DNA from: Planctomycetaceae bacterium
Lineage (GTDB): Bacteria; Planctomycetota; Planctomycetia; Pirellulales; Thermoguttaceae
Assembly (NCBI GenBank): GCA_031259095.1
Contig: JAIRLW010000388.1
Coordinates: 1-5,253, forward strand
DNA: 5,253 nt
Direction of reading: 5' to 3'
The notes under the pieces were generated by a model that saw only the letters and a program-made list of their open reading frames with translations, searched no databases and was not told the DNA's origin. Positions within the stretch are counted from its first letter, which is position 1. Every line of letters begins with the position of its first letter. This document shows positions 1 to 4,001 of this stretch, piece by piece. Both the position numbers and the translations under genes were made by a program.

Positions 1-94
1 CCAACCGCGTAATCTCACGCTTGAGACGTTTATTTTCGCGCTCCAGATCAACCGGTTCCGGTGAAACCGAAATGGGTACCTCTTGATTAAACAT
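1..94 (-). CDS. N-terminus of a coiled-coil protein, probable FIST partner (partial)
   Basis: This is an open frame from an ATG at 94-92 that runs off the left edge of the window after 31 codons. The translation starts MFNQEVPISVSPEPVD and continues LERENKRLKREITRL, a heptad-like run of Leu with alternating Glu/Arg/Lys that predicts an amphipathic, charged coiled coil. No catalytic domain is visible because the rest lies outside the window. It is on the same strand as the FIST gene and 137 bp downstream of it. FIST proteins are often encoded beside histidine kinases, diguanylate cyclases or other transducers, and such proteins often open with a short coiled coil before a PAS, kinase or GGDEF domain. 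That role is inferred from context only. No Shine-Dalgarno sequence precedes the ATG; the upstream bases are A/T-rich. The start was chosen because it is the only ATG at the head of this reading frame and the codons look ordinary. Confidence 0.6.
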   Translation of the reverse strand, partial: MFNQEVPISVSPEPVDLERENKRLKREITRL

Positions 95-108
95 AAATTT
101 GTCTTAAA

Positions 109-190
109 AATTATTTCTCCCAATTGTCCCTTTATGTCCCATTTGTCCCTACTTACACTGAAAATTTTAGGGACAATTGGGACAATAATT
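109..190. repeat. TGTCCC-repeat palindrome between FIST gene and its downstream neighbour
   Basis: A perfect 14-bp inverted repeat (118-131 against 169-182, reading TCCCAATTGTCCCT on the plus strand) is extended outward, after a 1-2 base interruption, by a further 7-bp inverted repeat (AATTATT 109-115, AATAATT 184-190). Inside it the hexamer TGTCCC occurs three times in forward orientation (125, 135 and 144) and twice inverted (GGGACA at 170 and 179), with starts spaced 9-10 bp within each orientation. It fills most of the gap between two minus-strand genes. It could be a dispersed palindromic repeat, an mRNA structure that sets the relative expression of the two genes, or a clustered protein-binding site. 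The 37-nt loop is large for an intrinsic terminator, although a T5 tract follows the stem on the minus strand. Confidence 0.75.
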
Positions 191-231
191 ATTCAATAAT
201 TTATTCAATTCAGAACTCAGAATTCTTGAAC

Positions 232-1413
232 TTAAAAAGCACAAACAATAAACGTATAATTATGCATTCGATTGGTGAGATCGCCGTTGGGAGTTTGAAC
301 GGGACAGAGTTCTCCGCAGGAATAACCTAAAAGATAAGGCGTTTTTACTTCGAAGAGCGCGTCGCGGATGATTTCCAACTCCGCCAACGAGTCGAGTCCC
401 AACGTCCAATATCGTGCCGCACAGGAATAAATTAACAAACCATTGGCGTTTGGTTCGGCTTTCCGAATTTTTTCTAAAATATTCCGAGTTGTTTCCAAAA
501 CGATATTTTTGTTGAATCTTCCGGTCAACAGCGTTACTCCATTCTTTAATTCACCGCTGCAAACGGCAACACGTTCCGAATTGAAATTATTCATCGCGCG
601 AACCACCGGCGGAGCGCCGTCTTCGAAATCCATGAGTAACGGAATCATGTGAACGGAGCTAGGGTCGGATTCGTCGAATGGCAAACCGAGCGTATTTTTC
701 AAGTAATAGAGAATCGGCGTATTATCGACCGAATACAATAAATTACCGCGTGCATCGGTGATCACGCCGCGGGCTTTTCGAATATTTTCATCGGAAACTG
801 CCGCCAGATAAAATCGCGGTTTCAGATGTTTGCCTTGCAGAAGAATAAACGCAAAACGATCATAATAGGCTTTACCGTCACACAAAATGCGTGCTTCGTG
901 AAAGTCGTGAGTATTATCGACGGGCATTGTTCCGAAAACCGGTATGCCGTCGGAAATTCGCGACATGGTTTCGACAACAAAATCACCACCGGCTCCGAAT
1001 TGGGAGGTTGCCAGCGGAAAATAACTAATTGCCAATGCCGGTTTACCGGCAAGGGTTGCGATAGCATTTTCGTAAGCATTTCGGAGAACGGTTTCATCGC
1101 GTGAAGTGATTGGTTCGGTGAGACCGATAGAAAAATTGACTTCGTTGCTGGTCAAAACCATGATCGTCAACGCCAATTCGCTGATTTCGTCGTGAACCGC
1201 ACTGCCGAGCGTTGTCACTCCGGCGACCCGAAACGGCAACGCACGACTCAACGCTTCAACAACTCCAGAATCAACAAAATAAGTGGAGCAATGGAGAATA
1301 CCGACAGAATTTTTGAGGAGATTTTTTTCCAGATGGAGTTGTTCCAAAATCTCAGAAACTGCCAGTTTAACGTCGTCCACTTCGTAAGTGTAGGCTGTTA
1401 TTGATTTTATCAT
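232..1413 (-). CDS. FIST-domain sensory protein (FIST_N plus FIST_C)
   Basis: This 393-residue protein matches the FIST architecture over its whole length. An N-terminal FIST_N region spans about residues 30-215, with the typical GVTTLGSAVHDE segment near 65-76 and the GAGGDF / GIPVFGTMPVD segments near 140-165. A FIST_C region covers about 225-385, ending in the family signatures LLIYSCAARYWTLG (326-339), GYSCGELCPV (363-372) and NRMHNYTFIVCAF (381-393). There is no signal peptide or membrane segment, so it is probably cytoplasmic. FIST is an established ligand-sensing module, proposed for small molecules such as amino acids. Some members (NosP) bind haem and sense nitric oxide together with a co-encoded kinase. 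The ligand here cannot be read from sequence. No output domain is fused, so it should signal through a partner, and the coiled-coil gene downstream is the obvious candidate. The start is supported by AGGGA seven bases upstream and by an upstream promoter. Seven cysteines (42, 178, 285, 331, 366, 370, 391) are notable. Confidence 0.9.
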   Translation of the reverse strand: MIKSITAYTYEVDDVKLAVSEILEQLHLEKNLLKNSVGILHCSTYFVDSGVVEALSRALPFRVAGVTTLGSAVHDEISELALTIMVLTSNEVNFSIGLTEPITSRDETVLRNAYENAIATLAGKPALAISYFPLATSQFGAGGDFVVETMSRISDGIPVFGTMPVDNTHDFHEARILCDGKAYYDRFAFILLQGKHLKPRFYLAAVSDENIRKARGVITDARGNLLYSVDNTPILYYLKNTLGLPFDESDPSSVHMIPLLMDFEDGAPPVVRAMNNFNSERVAVCSGELKNGVTLLTGRFNKNIVLETTRNILEKIRKAEPNANGLLIYSCAARYWTLGLDSLAELEIIRDALFEVKTPYLLGYSCGELCPVQTPNGDLTNRMHNYTFIVCAF

Positions 1414-1420
1414 GCTAAGT

Positions 1421-1425
1421 TCCCT
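1421..1425 (-). promoter_or_regulatory. Ribosome binding site of the FIST gene
   Basis: On the minus strand AGGGA lies seven bases before the ATG at 1413, a good match to the core Shine-Dalgarno sequence at normal spacing. It supports the chosen FIST start. It contrasts with zwf and the aroA-like gene in this window, which have no such site. Confidence 0.6.
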
Positions 1426-1471
1426 GTTGAGTTCTTTGTAACTGTTTTCGCCGTTTTAGGAAAAATCAACA

Positions 1472-1522
1472 ACCTTCCGTTTTTTCAGCGTGAACAATGG
1501 CAGAAAAACAATTGACGAAGGT
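1472..1522 (-). other. Possible imperfect hairpin in the FIST 5' untranslated region
   Basis: The predicted FIST transcript has a leader of roughly 115 bases. Inside it, on the minus strand, ACCTTC (1522-1517) can pair with GAAGGT (1477-1472) and TTTTTC (1508-1503) with GAAAAA (1486-1481), with unequal bulges between the two stems. The pairing is imperfect and A/U-rich and matches no riboswitch class I recognise. It is recorded as a weak structural candidate only. Confidence 0.2.
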
Positions 1523-1537
1523 GTGAAGTTCGGCAAT

Positions 1538-1565
1538 ATTATACTGAAAAAAATACGCTTGTCAA
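1538..1565 (-). promoter_or_regulatory. Consensus sigma-70 promoter for the FIST gene
   Basis: On the minus strand an exact TTGACA (1565-1560) is followed by a 16-base spacer and an exact TATAAT (1543-1538). Both hexamers match the housekeeping sigma consensus at every position. Transcription would start near 1531, giving a leader of roughly 115 bases before the FIST ATG at 1413. The position, about 70 bp past the zwf stop, means the FIST gene is probably transcribed independently of zwf and fairly strongly. The -35 box overlaps one arm of the hairpin proposed as the zwf terminator. Confidence 0.7.
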
Positions 1566-1590
1566 AAGAATCAAAAAAATCTTTTGGCAA
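1547..1590 (-). terminator. Possible weak intrinsic terminator of zwf
   Basis: About 46 bases past the zwf stop, TTGCCAAAAGA (1590-1580 on the minus strand) can pair with TCTTTTGACAA (1569-1559). This is an 11-bp stem with one G-T wobble and a 10-base A/T loop. The stem is followed five bases later by a run of seven T (1553-1547 on the minus strand). The order hairpin then T-run fits an intrinsic terminator, but the stem is A/T-rich and the T-run is displaced. The distal arm also contains the FIST promoter -35 box, so the inverted repeat may serve control of that promoter instead. Confidence 0.35.
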
Positions 1591-1636
1591 ATGATATTTT
1601 TAGAGATTCTCAATAACTGATTCTCATGGACGCCGG

Positions 1637-3106
1637 TTACACAATCGGACACAGATCAAACCAATGTTGTCCGAAGGATTCGATCCAACGGTCGGCTTGA
1701 ACCGGACCGGTTGAACCTGTTTCGTAAAATTCCGGGTCTTGCATCCGACCTCCGTCCCATGTCTTTTGAATCGGATCAATAATCCGCCACGCCGCTTCCA
1801 CCTCGTCGCTTCGGGCAAAAAGGGAGGCGTCGCCGTGTATCGCGTCCAACAATAAACGTTCATAAGAATCAGGCATTTCACCGGAAAAACTGTTCTTAAA
1901 ATTAAAATTCAGTTCCGACGGACGAATTTTCATTTCCGTATCGGGGATTTTTGTCATAAAATGAACCTGAATTCCCTCCGCCGGCTGAAGTTGCAAAAGC
2001 AGACGATTTCCATGTAACGGTAAATTCGACGCTTTATCCGAAAACATACTGTGAGGCGGTTGACGAAAATTGATAACAATTTGTGTTGACCGGCATGCCA
2101 TCCCTTTACCGCTTCGCAAAAAAATCGGAACATCTTTCCAACGCCAATTGTCAATAAAAAGCCGAATCGCTCCATACGTTGCCGTTTGACTGTCTTTCGC
2201 AACGCCCGACTCGTCACGATAATTCCGGTATTGACCTCGCACTGAATTTTGCAGCGTTTCCTCTTCTGTCATCGGACGAATCGACTGTAACACCTTAACC
2301 TTTTCGTCACGGATTGCTTTCGCGTCAAACCGTGCCGGCGGTTCCATCGTAACAAAAGATAATATTTGCAACAAATGATTCTGAAACATGTCCCGCAAAA
2401 TTCCAGCCGTTTCATAATAGGGCGCACGCCGTCCGATCAAAATATCTTCGTTGGCGGTAATCTGAATATTTTGAATATAGTTGCGATTCCAAATCGGTTC
2501 AAAAATCGCGTTGGCAAAACGTAAAACCAGAACATTATTAACGGTTTCCTTGCCAAGATAATGATCAATCCGATAAATTTGCGATTCATCAAATCGGCGA
2601 TGAATAATTTCGTTCAATTTTTGTGCGGATTCCAAATCGGTACCAAAAGGTTTTTCGATCACAATCCGGCATGAACGTTCCGCCGATTCCGACGACAATC
2701 CGGCAACTCCGAGTTGTTCGGCGGCAACCGCGTAAAACTGCGGCGACGTCGAAAGATAAAACAGACGATGCGATGTCGTCGCACCGGATTGCCCACCGTT
2801 TTCAAGTTGGTTGAGAAACGCGGCAAGCGAAGTGAACGAATCGGCATTGCCAATATCTCCGGCGTGATAACGGAGGCACGGCGCAAATGCCGACCACGTT
2901 TGTTCACAAAAAAGATTGCCGGTAAATTGACGTGTTGTTTCCAATAATTTTTTACGCCAAACCTCGTCTTTCATCGGAGTTCGTGAAAAACCGATGAGAT
3001 GAATTGGTTGCGGTAAACGCTTTTTACGAAACAAATTGTACAACGCCGGAATTAATTTGCGGCTCGTCAAATCGCCGGACGCTCCAAAAATAACCAAAGA
3101 ATACAT
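1637..3106 (-). CDS. zwf: Glucose-6-phosphate 1-dehydrogenase
   Basis: This enzyme oxidises glucose 6-phosphate to 6-phosphogluconolactone with NAD(P)+, the entry step of the oxidative pentose phosphate pathway, in the cytoplasm. The 489-residue length is normal for the family. Visible signatures in order: the nucleotide-binding FGASGDLTSRKL at 7-18; EKPFG at 151-155; the substrate site RIDHYLGKE at 179-187, where His182 matches the phosphate-binding His; RDMFQNHLLQ at 238-247, where His244 matches the catalytic base; RSGKGM at 331-336; and the C-terminal YERLLLDAIHGDASLFARSDEV block at about 415-436. All key residues are present, so it should be active. The ATG at 3106 puts the Rossmann motif seven residues in, as expected, and no start further upstream is needed. 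There is no Shine-Dalgarno; instead a G-free heptamer repeat abuts the ATG. It is divergent from the aroA-like gene, 895 bp away. Remembered planctomycete homologues share the LRDMFQNHLLQ and RPPHSMF-type segments. Confidence 0.96.
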   Translation of the reverse strand: MYSLVIFGASGDLTSRKLIPALYNLFRKKRLPQPIHLIGFSRTPMKDEVWRKKLLETTRQFTGNLFCEQTWSAFAPCLRYHAGDIGNADSFTSLAAFLNQLENGGQSGATTSHRLFYLSTSPQFYAVAAEQLGVAGLSSESAERSCRIVIEKPFGTDLESAQKLNEIIHRRFDESQIYRIDHYLGKETVNNVLVLRFANAIFEPIWNRNYIQNIQITANEDILIGRRAPYYETAGILRDMFQNHLLQILSFVTMEPPARFDAKAIRDEKVKVLQSIRPMTEEETLQNSVRGQYRNYRDESGVAKDSQTATYGAIRLFIDNWRWKDVPIFLRSGKGMACRSTQIVINFRQPPHSMFSDKASNLPLHGNRLLLQLQPAEGIQVHFMTKIPDTEMKIRPSELNFNFKNSFSGEMPDSYERLLLDAIHGDASLFARSDEVEAAWRIIDPIQKTWDGGRMQDPEFYETGSTGPVQADRWIESFGQHWFDLCPIV

Positions 3107-3133
3107 ATTTAGTGGAAAGTTGATAGTGGATAG
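3107..3133 (-). promoter_or_regulatory. Heptamer-repeat leader abutting the zwf start codon
   Basis: Read on the minus strand towards the ATG, the bases are four consecutive units: CTATCCA, CTATCAA, CTTTCCA and CTAAAT, ending directly at the zwf start codon. The same array in the same order precedes the aroA-like gene on the other strand (23 of 27 aligned bases agree, with one gap). The predicted zwf mRNA has no G at all for the 56 bases before the ATG (3162-3107), so it cannot carry a Shine-Dalgarno site and should be unstructured. This suggests a translation leader read without Shine-Dalgarno pairing, or a dispersed heptamer repeat that lands at start codons. The function is inferred. Confidence 0.55.
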
Positions 3134-3144
3134 TAAATTGTGGT

Positions 3145-3299
3145 GTATAAATTGTAATGTAACTGTCTATTTTAATAATTGTTATTATAACGATAAAAAT
3201 GTCTTTCCTAACGCCCTTTCAGGACTAAAATTACGATTTCACAATACTGAACAAAAAGGACCAAATAGACAGTTATATTGTCATGGGAGCAATTTATAC
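3145..3299. repeat. 155-bp inverted-repeat element A upstream of zwf
   Basis: The ends are a perfect 10-bp inverted repeat (GTATAAATTG at 3145-3154, CAATTTATAC at 3290-3299). Inside them is a second perfect 12-bp inverted repeat (AACTGTCTATTT at 3161-3172, AAATAGACAGTT at 3263-3274). The spacers between the two repeat blocks differ in length (6 against 15 bases), so one arm has gained or lost bases. The interior is A/T-rich and non-coding. It contains CGCCCTTTCAGGACTAAAA (3212-3230), which resembles the hairpin motif CGTCCCTGCGGGACTAAAA at 3853-3871 (15 of 19 bases). It looks like a small non-autonomous or palindromic element. No flanking target duplication is evident. Confidence 0.65.
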
Positions 3300-3408
3300 G
3301 TAAATAGAAATTAACAAAATACTTAATTTTTGCAATACTCCTTTTAATAGAGATAGCATTCGGGGCTTTTGTTTATTGTTCTCATCGCGGAAACTCGATT
3401 AATTCGGC

Positions 3409-3437
3409 TTGTTTTTTTATTGGATGGCGGCTATAAT
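3409..3437 (+). promoter_or_regulatory. Weak promoter candidate towards the aroA-like gene
   Basis: TTGTTT (3409-3414), a 17-base spacer and an exact TATAAT (3432-3437) are in promoter order on the plus strand. The -10 lies in an exact 8-bp tandem duplication, CTATAATC (3431-3438 and 3439-3446). The -35 matches only half of the consensus, and the aroA-like ATG is about 560 bp further on beyond two repeat elements, so this is a weak call. Otherwise the stretch 3300-3468 shows nothing recognisable. Confidence 0.2.
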
Positions 3438-3468
3438 CCTATAATCTGAAAACACGACCACGTTATTT

Positions 3469-3572
3469 ATAGGGAACTTCTAAAAACTTCGACTGACATC
3501 GACCAAAATCGATTTTAGTCGAATTGGGTCGATTTCGGTCGATCAAAAAATAAGTTTTTAGGAGTTGCCTAT
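3469..3572. mobile_element. 104-bp MITE-like hairpin element with decamer TCGA core
   Basis: Terminal inverted repeats of 21 bp (3469-3489 and 3552-3572) agree at 19 positions; the left copy contains GGGAACTTCTAAAAACTT. A second inverted repeat lies within (3498-3513 against 3528-3543, 14 of 16), so the whole element can fold into one long hairpin with a loop of about 14 bases. If the element proper is 3470-3571, both ends are flanked by TA, which would fit a transposon that duplicates TA, as Tc1/mariner-IS630 elements do. The palindromic ends make that duplication ambiguous. There is no coding capacity, so it would depend on a transposase elsewhere. The core has TCGA at 3489, 3499, 3509, 3519, 3529 and 3539, exactly every 10 bp. 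Confidence 0.6.
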
Positions 3573-3623
3573 ATTCAAAAGAGTTAGGAATTGGCGTGTT
3601 TAAAATTTAACCATTCGTAAATA

Positions 3624-3921
3624 TATCAGTGGAACATTTATATTTCCATTTTAACCCCGCCATGGGTGTGATGTGCATAACCGTAGGTGGAGCGCAGTGC
3701 AACCTACGGATCGGAAAATCTCCTTCTTTATTTAAGCCCTGCAGGGGCGAGATCATCAACCGAAGCAACGATTATCTCGCCCTTGCATGGCTTGTGATGG
3801 GAAAGGCGACTTCCGGCGGTTGCGCTGCGTCCACCGCCGGTTATGCACCTCTCGTCCCTGCGGGACTAAAACAAAATACGGAACTAAAACAAAATAACCG
3901 ATCACGGAAAGTCCACTGATA
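3624..3921. repeat. 298-bp structured non-coding element B with terminal inverted repeats
   Basis: A perfect 10-bp inverted repeat (TATCAGTGGA at 3624-3633, TCCACTGATA at 3912-3921) bounds a G/C-richer block of nested hairpins. In order these are a small ACCC/GGGT hairpin (3654-3667); a hairpin with stem CCGTAGGT/ACCTACGG (3681-3709); a long central stem of 18 positions, 16 Watson-Crick plus one G-U (3736-3753 with 3774-3791); a hairpin with stem CCGGCGGT/ACCGCCGG (3813-3840); and a GTCCC/GGGAC hairpin (3854-3866). The left and right hairpins are mirror copies, linked by the 11-bp inverted repeat GTGCATAACCG (3673-3683) / CGGTTATGCAC (3838-3848). An open frame crosses it, but the symmetry of the DNA explains the sequence better than coding. 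It looks like a dispersed repeat or structured RNA/ssDNA element. Confidence 0.7.
3862..3897 (+). repeat. 18-bp tandem duplication at the right side of element B
   Basis: Two adjacent 18-bp units (3862-3879 and 3880-3897) agree at 16 positions; each contains ACTAAAACAAAATA. The first unit begins inside the 3' arm of the GTCCC/GGGAC hairpin, so this is probably a local slippage duplication of the edge of element B. No function is apparent. Confidence 0.6.
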
Positions 3922-3956
3922 CATTACAACCATTCCAGTAAAAAACGCTTGCGTCA

Positions 3957-4001
3957 CTATTCGCTACTATTCGCTATTCACTATCAACTATTCACTAAAC
4001 A
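3957..4001 (+). promoter_or_regulatory. Heptamer-repeat leader abutting the aroA-like start codon
   Basis: Heptamers of consensus CTATTCR run in register from 3967 to 4001: CTATTCG, CTATTCA, CTATCAA, CTATTCA and CTAAACA, ending exactly at the ATG at 4002. One more CTATTCG lies at 3957-3963, offset by a CTA triplet. The last 28 bases (3974-4001) contain no G, so there is no Shine-Dalgarno site. The last four units match the zwf leader on the opposite strand, unit for unit. The array also carries the in-frame stop TAA (3996-3998) that prevents any upstream extension of the reading frame. Confidence 0.55.

Noticed and set aside
124..330. A 68-codon plus-strand open frame over the TGTCCC palindrome
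   Set aside because: It is made of repeat sequence and then the antisense of the FIST C-terminus, and it has no independent support.
2659..2947. Several open frames on both strands within zwf
   Set aside because: The zwf frame carries all catalytic motifs across this span. The other frames are rich in Arg and lack any domain, as expected for shadow frames.
3184..3189. TATAAT on the minus strand as a possible zwf -10 box
   Set aside because: No convincing -35 lies 16-18 bases upstream (the best is TTAGGA), there is no extended -10, and the region is very A/T-rich, so a chance match is likely.
3036..3314. A 92-codon plus-strand open frame overlapping the start of zwf and element A
   Set aside because: It is antisense to the zwf N-terminus for its first part and then runs through repeat DNA. 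It shows no domain or initiation signal.
3629..3919. A 96-codon open frame on the plus strand across element B
   Set aside because: The sequence is explained by nested inverted repeats and hairpins. The frame has no ribosome site or recognisable domain, and such frames arise when a G/C-rich palindrome is read through.
3953..3998. The heptamer array considered as a CRISPR-like or iteron array
   Set aside because: The units are contiguous 7-mers without spacers, and the array is short and placed at a start codon. There are no cas or rep genes in the window.
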